64,000 nt of DNA from Laspinema olomoucense D3b (GTDB lineage: Bacteria; Cyanobacteriota; Cyanobacteriia; Cyanobacteriales; Laspinemataceae), in assembly GCF_025370785.1 (NCBI RefSeq), contig NZ_JAMXFA010000025.1:1-64000 (forward strand). Reading direction: 5' to 3'. Positions 48,440 to 59,300 of this stretch are shown piece by piece (position 1 is the stretch's first letter; every line of letters begins with the position of its first letter). The notes beneath the pieces are model-generated. The model did not search any database. It was not told where the DNA came from and saw only the letters and a program-made list of their open reading frames with translations. Both the position numbers and the translations under genes were made by a program.

Positions 48440-49780
48440 ATGACTTCAACGCTTGTTAAGTTTTCCTCTCTCCCTCGTCTGAACTGCCCAAAAATTCATC
48501 GCCTGTCCAATGGATTGACGATTATCGCAGAACAGATGCCAGTGGAGGCGGTGAACCTGAGCATTTGGGCAAATGTTGGTTCGGCGGTGGAATCCGATGA
48601 GATCAACGGGATGGCCCACTTTTTGGAGCACATGGTTTTTAAAGGAACCCAACGCCTTGAAAGCGGGGAGTTTGAACGGCGCATTGAGGAACGCGGTGCT
48701 GTAACAAATGCTGCTACAAGTCAGGATTATACGCACTACTATATTACCTCTGCGCCCCAGGATTTTGCCGAACTCGCGCCTTTACAAATTGATGTGGTTC
48801 TCAATCCGAGTATTCCCGAGGATGGATTTGAACGAGAGAAACTGGTGGTTTTAGAAGAAATTCGGCGATCGGAGGATAATCCCCGTCGCCGGATTTATTC
48901 TCGGGCAATGGAAACTGCCTTTGAACGATTGCCTTACCGTCGCCCGGTTTTGGGTCCGACGGAGACGATCGCCGGACTGAAGGCACAGCAGATGCGGGAT
49001 TTCCACGGAACTTGGTATCAACCGCGATCGCTCACTGCTGTTGCTGTGGGCAATTTACCCGTGGAACAATTAATCGAGATTGTGGCACAAGGGTTTGAAA
49101 AAAACGGACGTCCCGCCTTCTCTCTTCATCCAAACTGGCAACTTGCCACCGATGACGAACAACTCATCCTTGAACCGACTCAAGTCATCGGCGCCACCCC
49201 AGAACCGGCATTTCAGAACATCGTCCGGCGGGCATTCATTGATGAAAAGCTGCAACAGGCTAGACTGGTGATGATGTGGCGCGTTCCGGGATTAACGGAA
49301 TTAAACAAAACTTACGCCTTGGATGCCGTCGCCTCGATTCTGGGACGGGGACGGATGGGACGGTTAGTCCAGGATTTGCGAGAAGAAAAAGGGTTAGTTT
49401 CGGGCATTTCGGTCAGTAATAGTTCCTTTCATCACCAGGGGATTTTTACGATTTCTGCTCACTTGCCCTCAGAAAATCTGGAGGAAGTAGAAGCGGCAAT
49501 CCAGGAACATCTTCGCCGATTCCATCGCGAAGTCGTGCGTCAATCGGAAATTGATCGCATTGTTACTCAGGTGGTGAATCGGTTTATCTTTAGTAACGAG
49601 ACCCCCAGCGATCGGGCCAACCTTTATGGATATTACCATTCCCTGATGGGAGATTTAGAACCGGCGTTCAATTATCCCACTCACTTACAGTCTCTCACGC
49701 CTGAAGACATCCAGCAAGCGGCAATAGACTATCTGTCTGCGGATGCTTATGGGGTCGTGACGATTAAACCGGCTGTATAA
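48440..49780 (+). CDS. M16-family metallopeptidase
   Basis: A 446-residue zinc peptidase of the pitrilysin/mitochondrial-processing-peptidase family. The inverted zinc motif HFLEHMVF (HxxEH) is at about residue 65, with NGMAHFLEHMVFKGT around it and, downstream, the distal Glu region (DFAELAPLQIDVVLNPSIPEDGFEREKLVVLEEI). GLVSGISVSNSSFHHQGIF in the C-terminal half is typical of the second domain. Length is that of one subunit. No signal peptide, so likely cytosolic. It is likely a stand-alone transcript. Confidence 0.95.
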   Translation: MTSTLVKFSSLPRLNCPKIHRLSNGLTIIAEQMPVEAVNLSIWANVGSAVESDEINGMAHFLEHMVFKGTQRLESGEFERRIEERGAVTNAATSQDYTHYYITSAPQDFAELAPLQIDVVLNPSIPEDGFEREKLVVLEEIRRSEDNPRRRIYSRAMETAFERLPYRRPVLGPTETIAGLKAQQMRDFHGTWYQPRSLTAVAVGNLPVEQLIEIVAQGFEKNGRPAFSLHPNWQLATDDEQLILEPTQVIGATPEPAFQNIVRRAFIDEKLQQARLVMMWRVPGLTELNKTYALDAVASILGRGRMGRLVQDLREEKGLVSGISVSNSSFHHQGIFTISAHLPSENLEEVEAAIQEHLRRFHREVVRQSEIDRIVTQVVNRFIFSNETPSDRANLYGYYHSLMGDLEPAFNYPTHLQSLTPEDIQQAAIDYLSADAYGVVTIKPAV

Positions 49781-49972
49781 AACACCGAGTCCACAGGTTA
49801 GGAAGACGCGAATTATCGCGTCTTTTGTATTTTATGAAGACTTGCGATCGCCAGAGTTTTTGGTAAACCCGATGGGATATAATTTGGGGTGGTGAAACCC
49901 TAGAGAACGCTAGATCGCGATCGCACCGTTGCTCTGTTCATCCGCTATGTCACCCTACCCCTTAAATTGAAT

Positions 49973-50758
49973 ATGGATGCACCAAATTTCGCCCTCAACC
50001 GATTATGCAGACATTTGGCCGGTTATCAATGCGAATTGTCCGAAATCAATAACTCTTTACTGATTGGGTCAATCCAGAATGGATCGCTTGAACTGGATTA
50101 TTATGTGGATGTCGATGATGAATTTTATGAAGAAATTCTAGAACTCCTCGCCTTTTACGACTTTGCCCCCTTTCTATCCGCCCTGCGCCTGTCGGCCCCA
50201 GATGAAGGCATCAACGGAACGCGATCGTGGAATTTAGAACCTTTAACCCGAGGAGAAGGAACCTATCAAAACCTGAGACTTTTAGACATCCAACGCACCC
50301 GACTGGAACATCACCATCCCACCACTCTCGGCCACTTTGCCGAAGATGGCATCGTCCCCCGACTCCTGGATAAAATGCCCAATTTAGAACAACTCTCCCT
50401 TCCCTGGACACCCAGTCTTGCCTTTTTTGACCGCCCCCCTCACCCCTTAAAACATCTCACCCTCCAAACCGGCTACCATACCCAAGATTTTATTCTAAAT
50501 TTAGCCCAATCCACTTGCTTTAGTCAACTAAAAACCCTAGATTTTACCGACTATTCCGAAACCTATATCCAAGATTACGAACAACACAAAACCCCAACAT
50601 CCCATTATTTCCATCTCTTTAATTCCAACGCCCTCCCCCATTTAGAAAGTCTAACCCTCAGATATTCCCTTTTAAATGAAAAAGAAACAGCAGAATTAAA
50701 GAAAACCCCATTAGGAAGCCAACTAGACCTCCTGAAAATTATCCCCTGTTCCTACTAA
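49973..50758 (+). CDS. Leucine-rich-repeat-like protein, unknown
   Basis: A 261-residue acidic protein from ATG 49973 (an in-frame TTG two codons earlier). Residues about 80-245 have irregular LxxLxLxxT/N-type units: YQNLRLLDIQRTRL, MPNLEQLSLPWTPSL, PLKHLTLQTGY, FSQLKTLDFTDY and LPHLESLTLRYSLL. These are typical of LRR proteins of the STM4015-like group. The N-terminal part has YYVDVDDEFYEEILELLAFYDF. No transmembrane segment is seen. Function not established. The next gene, gcvH, is 390 bases away. Confidence 0.8.
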   Translation: MDAPNFALNRLCRHLAGYQCELSEINNSLLIGSIQNGSLELDYYVDVDDEFYEEILELLAFYDFAPFLSALRLSAPDEGINGTRSWNLEPLTRGEGTYQNLRLLDIQRTRLEHHHPTTLGHFAEDGIVPRLLDKMPNLEQLSLPWTPSLAFFDRPPHPLKHLTLQTGYHTQDFILNLAQSTCFSQLKTLDFTDYSETYIQDYEQHKTPTSHYFHLFNSNALPHLESLTLRYSLLNEKETAELKKTPLGSQLDLLKIIPCSY

Positions 50759-51148
50759 CGACTTGCTGTCGTTAATTGGGGCAGACTAAACACTCTTCTC
50801 TTTTTGGTCACTTCAGGTCGGTCAACGAATCGGAACAATCCAGGGCTGTAGTGTATTAAAATCTACCTCACTTCAGGCGAGTCAACTCCAAATTTTCAGT
50901 CCGGAGCTCAAGCGTTCATTTTCTCACATTCAATTAGCGAAGTTAATACCCTGTAATATTCCTCAAAGCGTCAAGTTGACAAAAACGGGTTTTTATGCTA
51001 CTAGCAATTTACCCTACCCAGAGAAAATTGCAGCCCACTTCCCCCGGAAAAGGGAGAGATTTGCAGAATTCGACAATTATGATTGCCTTGTAGAGGCGTC
51101 CTTTCTATGATGAGGGAAATCCCCTGCAGTTAGTGTGAGGAAATAATC
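50759..51148. other. Leader/promoter region of gcvH with a direct repeat
   Basis: CACTTCAGGTCGGTCAAC (50809-50826) recurs as CACTTCAGGCGAGTCAAC (50869-50886), exactly 60 bases apart. No glycine riboswitch core is recognised. Repeats of this spacing could be binding sites for a regulator of the glycine genes. Confidence 0.4.
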
Positions 51149-51538
51149 GTGAACCTGGAATATCCCGAAGATCTCAAATACCTTGATAGTCATGAGTACG
51201 TCCGCTTGGATGGAGAAATTGCTACCATAGGGATCAGTGCCTTTGCCCTGGATCAACTGGGGGACATCGTGTTTGTGGAACTGCCTGATATTAGTGAAGC
51301 CCTGGAAAAAGGCTCTACTTTTGGTACGATTGAATCAGTTAAGGCAGTAGAAGACCTCTATGCCCCTATATCCGGAACCATTGTAGAACGGAACAATGAA
51401 GTGATTGAAGCCCCAGAACTGATTGGAGACGACCCCTACGGTGAAGGTTGGTTGCTGAAGGTGCGGATTAATGACCCGGATGAACTTGAGGAGGCGATGT
51501 CAGCGAATGAATATCGCGCCCAAGTTGAAGGAGAATAG
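51149..51538 (+). CDS. gcvH: Glycine cleavage system H protein
   Basis: H protein carries the lipoyl arm that shuttles the aminomethyl group from P to T protein in the glycine cleavage complex, needed for photorespiration. The 129-residue product starts at GTG 51149 with TGAGG upstream. The lipoylated lysine lies in [15 protein letters not shown], about residue 70. Other marks: [26 protein letters not shown] and [13 protein letters not shown]. It lies 156 bases before gcvP; the gene for T protein (gcvT) is not in the window. Confidence 0.97.
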   Translation: MNLEYPEDLKYLDSHEYVRLDGEIATIGISAFALDQLGDIVFVELPDISEALEKGSTFGTIESVKAVEDLYAPISGTIVERNNEVIEAPELIGDDPYGEGWLLKVRINDPDELEEAMSANEYRAQVEGE

Positions 51539-51694
51539 CTTTGGGTTTGCACCACTCCCGTCTGAATTGCTAATATCAGCCCCCCTCCGGAACCGATATA
51601 AGAAAGTTTCAGAGTAATAATGCTTCCGGTGATGTTGTAGAGGCGCACCCCGGTGCGCCCTCCCTGTTAACCCCTCTCCCCAATTCCCCAACTC

Positions 51695-54631
51695 ATGCTA
51701 AATTTAGAGACAACCGTGAACGACACAGATTTAGTCAGACAGTCTCCGCCTAATCCCGAATCTCAACCCGTCATGACCCCCGATGCTTTTGTCCACCGAC
51801 ACAATGGACCCTCCTCGGATGAAATTGAGCAAATGTTGCAGGAAGTCGGGTTTTCCAGTCTGGATTCCCTGATTGAGTCTACGATTCCCAGTCGGATTCG
51901 CCGCAATATCCCCCTGAACCTCCCCCAACCCCTCAGCGAAACTGCCGCATTAACCTATCTCAAGCAAATCGCCTCCCAGAATCAACTATTCCGGTCCTTT
52001 ATTGGCATGGGATACCATGACTGCATCACCCCGCCAGTAATTCAGCGGAATATCCTGGAAAATCCTGGGTGGTACACGGCATACACCCCTTACCAGGCAG
52101 AAATCGCCCAAGGACGATTGGAGGCCCTGTTGAATTTCCAAACCATGATTGTGGATTTGACGGGGTTGGAAATTGCCAATGCCTCTTTGCTGGATGAGGC
52201 AACAGCAGCAGCGGAAGCGATGACCCTGAGTTATGGGTTTTGTAAAACCAAGGCAACTGCCTATTTTGTCAGTGAGGATTGTCATCCCCAAACCATTGAA
52301 GTGGTCCAAACTCGCGCTAGACCCCTAGGGATTGAGGTAATTGTCGGCAATCCTAGACAATTTAATTTCGATCGCCCGGTGTTTGGGGTGTTGTTACAAT
52401 ATCCGGCAACCGATGGCGCGATTTATGACTATCGGGAATTTATAGAAAAAGCTCATACTGCGGGCGCAGTCGCCACTGTGGCAGCAGATATTTTGAGTCT
52501 AGCATTACTCACCCCTCCCGGCGAATTTGGGGCCGATATTGCTGTAGGAAGTACCCAACGGTTTGGAGTCCCCTTGGGCTATGGGGGACCCCACGCCGCC
52601 TATTTTGCCACTCGCGACGAGTATAAACGGCAGGTTCCGGGACGAATTGTGGGAGTGTCTAAGGATGTGAATGGCGATCGCGCCTTACGTTTGGCCCTGC
52701 AAACTCGCGAACAGCATATCCGTCGGGAAAAAGCAACCAGCAATATTTGCACCGCCCAAGTCTTATTAGCGGTGATTTCCTCCATGTATGCCGTGTATCA
52801 CGGTCCCAAGGGCATTAAACGGATTGCCGAAACCGTCCATCACCTCACGGTAATTTTGGCCGCCGGATTAAACCGTCTGGGATACAGCATGGGTTCGGAA
52901 CCCTTTTTCGATACCTTGCGGGTGGAGTTGGGGACCAAATCCCAGTCCCAACTTCTTGCAGCAGCAGCGAATCATCAGATTAATCTCCGGGTTCTGGATG
53001 AAACCACCCTGTCCATTAGTTTAGATGAAACAACCACCCTGGAAGAATTAGAGAATCTCTGGCAGATTTTCGCCAGTGGGGAACCGTTGCCGTTTACGGT
53101 GGAACAACTCGCCGGGGAAGTCAATAGTCGCTTTGACTCCACCTTTGCGCGAACGAGTAGCTATCTCACTCACCCGGTGTTTAATCGCTATCACTCAGAA
53201 ACGGAACTGTTGCGCTATCTGCATCGCTTGGAATCCAAGGATTTATCTCTCACTACTTCGATGATTCCCTTGGGTTCTTGTACCATGAAGCTGAATGCAA
53301 CGGCAGAAATGATTCCCATCACTTGGCCGGAATTTGGAAAAATTCACCCGTTTGCACCAACTGCCCAAACCCAAGGATATCAGATGTTATTCCAGCAGTT
53401 GGAGGCAGGGTTAGCAGAAATTACCGGATTTGCTGGGATTTCTCTGCAACCGAATGCCGGTTCCCAAGGGGAATATGCGGGATTGTTGGTGATTCGTCAG
53501 TATCACGAACATCGCGGGGAATCTCATCGCAATATCTGTTTGATTCCGACTTCCGCCCACGGGACGAATCCAGCAAGTGCGGTGATGTGCGGGATGAAAG
53601 TGGTTCCCGTTGCCTGTGATGAAAATGGAAATATTAATGTTGAGGACCTGAAGGCGAAGGCGCAGAAGCATTCTCAGCACTTGGCGGCGTTAATGGTAAC
53701 GTATCCTTCCACTCATGGGGTATTTGAGGTGGGGATTAAGGACCTGTGCCAGGTTATCCATGATTGCGGTGGTCAAGTGTATATGGATGGGGCAAATATG
53801 AATGCCCAAGTGGGGTTATGTCGTCCCGGGGATTTTGGGGCGGATGTCTGTCACTTGAATTTACATAAAACCTTCTGTATTCCGCATGGGGGTGGCGGTC
53901 CGGGAATGGGTCCGATTGGGGTAATGCCCCATTTAGTACCGTTTCTGCCCGGACATTCCGTGGTGAATCTGGGCAGTGACGAGGCGATCGGGGCGGTTTC
54001 GGCGGCCCCTTGGGGAAGTGCGAGTATTCTGCCCATTTCCTGGATGTATATGGCCATGATGGGTTCGGCAGGATTGACCGCAGCAACTCAGGTGGCGATT
54101 TTGAATGCGAATTATATTGCCAAGCGGTTAGATCCATTTTATCCGGTGTTGTATAAGGGTAAAACGGGGTTGGTGGCCCATGAGTGTATTTTGGATTTGC
54201 GATCGCTGAAAAAATCGGCGGGAATTGAAGTGGAGGATATTGCTAAGCGGTTGATGGATTATGGGTTCCATGCGCCTACGGTTTCTTGGCCCGTAGCGGG
54301 GACAATTATGGTGGAACCGACGGAAAGTGAGTCTAAGGAAGAATTGGACCGCTTCTGTGAGGCAATGATTGCGATTCGGGAGGAGATTCGGGCGATCGAG
54401 GCGGGGACGATGGATGGGGAAAATAATCCGTTGAAGAATGCGCCACATCCGGCAACGGTGGCGATCGCCTCGGAGTGGAATCGTCCTTATAGTCGGGAAC
54501 AGGCAGTATTTCCGGCCCCTTGGACGCGAGAACACAAGTTTTGGCCCTCGGTGGGACGGATTGATAATGCTTATGGCGATCGCAATTTAGTCTGTTCTTG
54601 TTTACCGATGGAGGACTATTCCCAAGAGTAA
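51695..54631 (+). CDS. gcvP: Glycine dehydrogenase (decarboxylating), P protein
   Basis: A PLP-dependent homodimeric glycine decarboxylase of the glycine cleavage system. The 978-residue product carries both halves of the long form: [22 protein letters not shown] near the start, [25 protein letters not shown], and the PLP lysine in [21 protein letters not shown] in the C-terminal half. PSTHGVFE and [17 protein letters not shown] are typical. It starts at ATG 51695; an in-frame ATG 26 codons on is possible. Probably cotranscribed with gcvH. Confidence 0.97.
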   Translation: MLNLETTVNDTDLVRQSPPNPESQPVMTPDAFVHRHNGPSSDEIEQMLQEVGFSSLDSLIESTIPSRIRRNIPLNLPQPLSETAALTYLKQIASQNQLFRSFIGMGYHDCITPPVIQRNILENPGWYTAYTPYQAEIAQGRLEALLNFQTMIVDLTGLEIANASLLDEATAAAEAMTLSYGFCKTKATAYFVSEDCHPQTIEVVQTRARPLGIEVIVGNPRQFNFDRPVFGVLLQYPATDGAIYDYREFIEKAHTAGAVATVAADILSLALLTPPGEFGADIAVGSTQRFGVPLGYGGPHAAYFATRDEYKRQVPGRIVGVSKDVNGDRALRLALQTREQHIRREKATSNICTAQVLLAVISSMYAVYHGPKGIKRIAETVHHLTVILAAGLNRLGYSMGSEPFFDTLRVELGTKSQSQLLAAAANHQINLRVLDETTLSISLDETTTLEELENLWQIFASGEPLPFTVEQLAGEVNSRFDSTFARTSSYLTHPVFNRYHSETELLRYLHRLESKDLSLTTSMIPLGSCTMKLNATAEMIPITWPEFGKIHPFAPTAQTQGYQMLFQQLEAGLAEITGFAGISLQPNAGSQGEYAGLLVIRQYHEHRGESHRNICLIPTSAHGTNPASAVMCGMKVVPVACDENGNINVEDLKAKAQKHSQHLAALMVTYPSTHGVFEVGIKDLCQVIHDCGGQVYMDGANMNAQVGLCRPGDFGADVCHLNLHKTFCIPHGGGGPGMGPIGVMPHLVPFLPGHSVVNLGSDEAIGAVSAAPWGSASILPISWMYMAMMGSAGLTAATQVAILNANYIAKRLDPFYPVLYKGKTGLVAHECILDLRSLKKSAGIEVEDIAKRLMDYGFHAPTVSWPVAGTIMVEPTESESKEELDRFCEAMIAIREEIRAIEAGTMDGENNPLKNAPHPATVAIASEWNRPYSREQAVFPAPWTREHKFWPSVGRIDNAYGDRNLVCSCLPMEDYSQE

Positions 54632-55225
54632 TTTCAGGGAACTGAAAAGCTAGGGAGAGGATGGGTGCGATCGCGCCCATTTTCTCCCTGGAATTTTCTC
54701 TGATGACGATTTAAACTATCTGGAAAACCCGGGCATTTTTACCGGGAATTTTCTCTGATGGAGATTTAAAACCGGGTTAATTTGAGAGATTCTGAGGAGG
54801 GGTGTGGAGAGAGAGAAAGTTGCGATCGCCTCGGGTTAACACTCCGCAAATAGGGGTCACTCGCCTCTGAACCCAAGTCACCTACAACCCATACTACAGA
54901 AGGCGATTATTTGTCTCAACGGTTAGATTGGGCGATTTTAGGGTAGTCGGGAATGGATGAAACCCTTTCTCCTTACGAACTCAAGCGGGAACATCTTTAT
55001 TTTTTCCGGATACCGGGAAAATAGGGAACCCATCCCCCAAGGGAGACGTCTCCATGTCGGAGTGCCTAATAATCACATCGGAAACCTCCCTCAACTTGTC
55101 CCTCTTATTAAATGTACTTACTTCTCGTTAAAACCGAATCCCTGATTCTAAAAATTATTGATTTGTGCCCTACTCCGGAAAGAATCGCGTTTCACAAAAT
55201 TGTCACTTTATTATAGAGACTTAAG

Positions 55226-55340
55226 TGAACTTCACTTACTCAGTAGTTAAAGGATAAAATTATTAGAATATTGACACAAATTAGAGATGAGAGACCCTAG
55301 AAATTTCCTCCCCTTCCGAAACTTTAGAGGTCTCTTTTTT
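55226..55340 (+). ncRNA. Possible small RNA with intrinsic terminator
   Basis: A -10-like TAAAAT near 55255 precedes a short stretch ending in the stem GAGACC (55291-55296) and GGTCTC (55329-55334) followed by six T at 55335-55340. A transcript of about 75 bases is possible, started near 55262. No homology can be claimed. Confidence 0.35.
55329..55340 (+). terminator. 3' arm and T-run of an intrinsic terminator
   Basis: GGTCTC pairs with GAGACC at 55291-55296, then TTTTTT at 55335-55340. The longer stem also includes CTAG/TTAG flanks. A good rightward terminator; no coding gene ends just upstream. Confidence 0.7.
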
Positions 55341-56304
55341 AAAGAAATAACCCTGTGATATCTATTTTTAAATTTTAGTTCCCGATTTTTTTTATTTTTT
55401 TATTCTTTAATTGTCTTGAAAAAGTATTTATAAATCGCCCCTTATTGCTCAAATTGCTAAATTCCTTAATGACAGGGAATCTTCAGACTAATAGATTAAT
55501 TTTACTAGACCTTTTGCCGAATTTCCCAACTCCGCCCTACCTGAAAGCAGCAAAATCGGTAGAGACTGATTCCCTAAGATGCAAAGGGTCTAAATTTTTA
55601 GGGATTATTAATCTTTAATTGCAATCATCAGTTTCCCCAAGCATCCCCTAGAATACTCTGGGAGAGAGGCTTTCAGGCAAAAAGGAGTCAGAAATTTCGG
55701 GCTTTATTCTTCCCCTAATGTGCTGACGTTTCAGGGACTTGCTTAACCTTGATGGCCCGATTAAACTTATAAAAAAAAATTAAAAATCCGCAAAAATACC
55801 GAAGCCAACTGATCATGATGTTGGGTAAGGTGAAACGTAGGTTCTACAAGTACAGAAAGGTTCCGTGCTTTAAATTTAATCCGATAGCGCTTGCCTAGAA
55901 AATAAATTTAAACCTTCGGAAACATTCCCGGAATAATCAAGTCTAACCACTTAACGGGAACATCCTGGATTTGGCAAATGTCAATGAAGGGAACAAGGGA
56001 AATCAAAATCTGGTCTTTCCTTGATGTACAGCTTTATAAGCAGATAACTCATGATACAACTCGGGGTGTTTAGCAGTGGACATCATTATTAAATTAGAAA
56101 ATTCCCAAGTTCAAATTAAGGATGATGCTCAAGATGTCCTCCGACAATCTAAGCGAAGAAATAAACATTCTAAATCAGGGAATCCCTACCTCTTATAGGG
56201 AGCATCTATAGCGAAATCAGTCCCGGGAACGGGAAACCCGGCTTTCCGTTTCCCCGACGCAGTTCCATGACCTTTTATTGACTCTCAAACACTGGAGCTC
56301 ATTT

Positions 56305-59300
56305 ATGTTGACCGAACAAGAAATACGCGACCAAGTAAACGGCACCACCACTGACCCAGCAGCCACAGCACCCCAGGATGGGACCGTCGTGGTAACCGTT
56401 ACTGAAACCCCCGAGGAAGCAGCAACAACGGAACCAACTATGACCACCACGGATGCGACTCCTAAAGAACCTGTAACGGAAGAAACCACAGCAGCGGCGA
56501 CAGGCGACGGAACAACCGCAGATGATGGCACCGCCACGACGACTGCTGTTGTGCAAGATGACACTGTTACCACAGAAGATGGCACCGCCACCCAGCCGGA
56601 CCTGATGACCATGACTTTTCTGGCGGGAGAGGCCCCCGAAGATGGCACGGTCTCCGATGCTGACTTGGCTGCCATGAGTTCTGTTGTAGACGATGGCACT
56701 ACAGAAGATGCCACCACAGAAGATGGCACCCTGACCGACGGTGACCCGATCGCCACCACGGCCATTCCCGCAGAAGGGACCGAAGGTGAAGCCACCCCAG
56801 AAGATGGCACCGTCACCGAAGAGATGGTGCAAATCACTGCCATGACGCCAGAAGAAATGGCACAAGCTGAAGTCATCAAAGAAATAGAAGATTCCGGCAT
56901 ATTTCAGGAAGACTTCTATCTGGCCATGCATAGCGACGTTAAAGCAGCCGTCATGCGCGGAGAAACCACGGCGATTGAGCACTTCGCCCAATTTGGGATG
57001 ACAGAACTCCGCAATTGCAACGCCTTTATCGACTTCAAAGGCTACCTCGCAAATAACGCAGACGTTGAAGAAGCCGTCGAACAGGGCCAGTTCACTGCCT
57101 TCAGTCACTTTGTGAGCAAGGGCCAGTTTGAGAAACGGGTCGCCCATGCCTTGTTCAAAGCGGAAGAATACGAAGCCTTCCATCCAGACGTTAAGCAAGC
57201 CGTTGCCGAGGGTAAAACCACGTCTTGGGGTCACTTCATGCAATTTGGCTGGAAAGAAAACCGCAAGTTTAGCTCATTCTTCAATGCTGAATATTATCTC
57301 CAGCAAAATGGTGATGTTGCACAAGCGGTAGCCGCCGGTCAAACTACGGCGATCGAACATCTGTTTGAATTTGGCCTGAAAGAGATGCGCAAGATCCACC
57401 CCTTGATGGACCTCAAAGTGGTGGCCGAAGCCAACAGCGAGAAGATTAAGAGCTTTTTCAACGTGAGTGAACTCTCCGCCCTCAGCGGATTTGACCTCAT
57501 CTCTTATGCCTTCAATGTAGCGATTCCCCAAGGATTGCCAACCTCTGAATCCTTCAGCTTCAGCAGTCTGGAATCTCTCTTTGGGTCTCAGTTGACCAGC
57601 ATTTTCCAGGTCAGCAGCTTCTCGCAAATCACCATCGAGCAACTGTTCACCTTCTTCGGTAGCGCGGAAGGTCAGGAACTCTTAGGTAGTGCCGGTGGCG
57701 ATGACCTGAGTGAGGGCAGCGGCAACAACCTCAGCGGCAGCGGTGGCCTCGACGGTGGTAGCGAAGACCTGGATGACGATGAGGGAGATGACGCCCAAGA
57801 CGGATCCGATCAACCCCAAATCGTCTTTGATATCCCCAGTGCCGGTCCGGGTATTCCCACCAATGATGGCGGCGGCCAAACTCCAGAAGAACCGGGCGAA
57901 ACTCCAGAAGACCCCACCAGTCCGCCTCCTGCACCGACTGCGTTATTCAACCTCCAATACGTTGTCCAGAACAACCTAGAGCTACTCCAAGCACAGTTTG
58001 CCAGCTTTGATTTCAGCAATTTGACGGCAGAACAGGCCGCGCAAATTCAAGAATACGCTGCTGCCGAAGGATTGGCTCCTTCCGCCTTCGTCAACTTGAG
58101 CTACTTCGAGTCTGTGGTCAAAACTCAAGTTGAGACCAAACTCCTAGAGCAAGGGATGACCCAGGAACAAATCGCCAGCCTCAGCTTACAAGAGTTGCTG
58201 GAAAAATCCCTGGAAGTGGGATTGAGCCCGACTCCGTTAATCGATTTGTCTTACTTCAAATCGGTTAACAGCACCCAACTGACGGAACTGTCGGCTAAAC
58301 TCGGAGTAGATATCTCGACCTTCACCAACCAAGAACTGTTTGAGTTCATTGTGAAAGAAGGTATCGCAGCCGGTTTAAATCCGTCTCCTTTCTTCAGTGT
58401 TGACTACATCAAGAACCTCTACCTCGAAAACATTCGTGAGTTTTACAGCGTCGAGAGTATCTCGGAACTTGAAACTCCTGAAGTTTTGGATCATGTCTTC
58501 AGTAGCGGTAACTTCGTTCTGGATCTGAAATTCTACCGCACCAGCTACACCGTAGAACTGGATGCCCACGCCAAAGAATTGTTGGGTGACCCTGCCGCCA
58601 CTGGGGAAGACCTCAGCGACGATCAGGTGAAAGCTTATGCCTTGGGTGAAGGGAAGGACGCCGGTTTACAGACTTCTCCATTTGATATTGAAGGCTTCAG
58701 CGTACAGTATGAGGCGGAACTGAAGGCGTTCTACGAGGTAGAGTCGGTTGAAACCCTCAGCCAGTATGAAATTTACAGCTTCATGGTCACCGAGGCGATC
58801 GCCCAAGGACTCAATGTTAGCGAATATATTGAGGTCTCCTACTATCAAAGCACCTTTGAGGCGGCCCTCATTGCTACCTTTGAAGTTGCTTCGATTAGTG
58901 AAATCACCCCAGAACAAATAGTCAGCTTTGTGTTCGGTGATGCTGCTCCCTTCGTTGATACCGACTACTTTAAGCTGAAATACGGTGAACAAGTCACCGC
59001 TGACGGCACCGCTGTTAAAGACCTCACGGGTAAAGAACTCCAGTTCTACATTTTCAGCGAAGGCTGGGAAGCTGGATACACCAGTCTGTCTGCCTTTAAC
59101 CTAGAAGCGATTAAGGCTGATACCACGATTTCCAGCCAACTGCTGACCTTCTACGGTGTCGCTTCTATCGAAGAGGTTTCTTCCTCCCAGATTGTCACCT
59201 ACATGACTGAGGGAGCCTGGAAAATGGGCATCGACCTGTCGCAGTTCGTTGCACCAGAAGATATCGAACTCTATCGTGACCAAAATGCTGCCCTCCTGGC

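Larger units (their letters stand above)
54632..56304. other. 1.67-kb noncoding region before the repetitive protein gene
   Basis: Long AT-rich stretch without a convincing gene. It contains a palindrome TAAGTGAACTTCACTTA (55226-55242), an intrinsic terminator at 55291-55340, a TCCCTAA...TTAGGGA stem near 55572-55606, and a strong hairpin with GGGAAAC/TTTCC arms at 56224-56255 upstream of the start at 56305. Several leader RNA or small RNA genes could hide here. Only the terminator is well supported. Confidence 0.55.

Noticed and set aside
55636-55700. Glycine riboswitch at CTCTGGGAGAGAGGC..CAGGCAAAAAGGA
   Set aside because: Only fragments match; the CCGAAG core is missing and the downstream gene is not a glycine gene.
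56076-56198. A 40-codon frame from GTG (VDIIIKLENSQVQIKDDAQD..)
   Set aside because: Composition looks protein-like, but there is no ribosome site, the start is GTG and no family is recognised; too weak to list as a gene.
56299-57243. 314-codon minus-strand frame opposite the repetitive protein
   Set aside because: Cys/Phe/Gly-rich mirror of GAC/GAA/ACC codons; no independent support.
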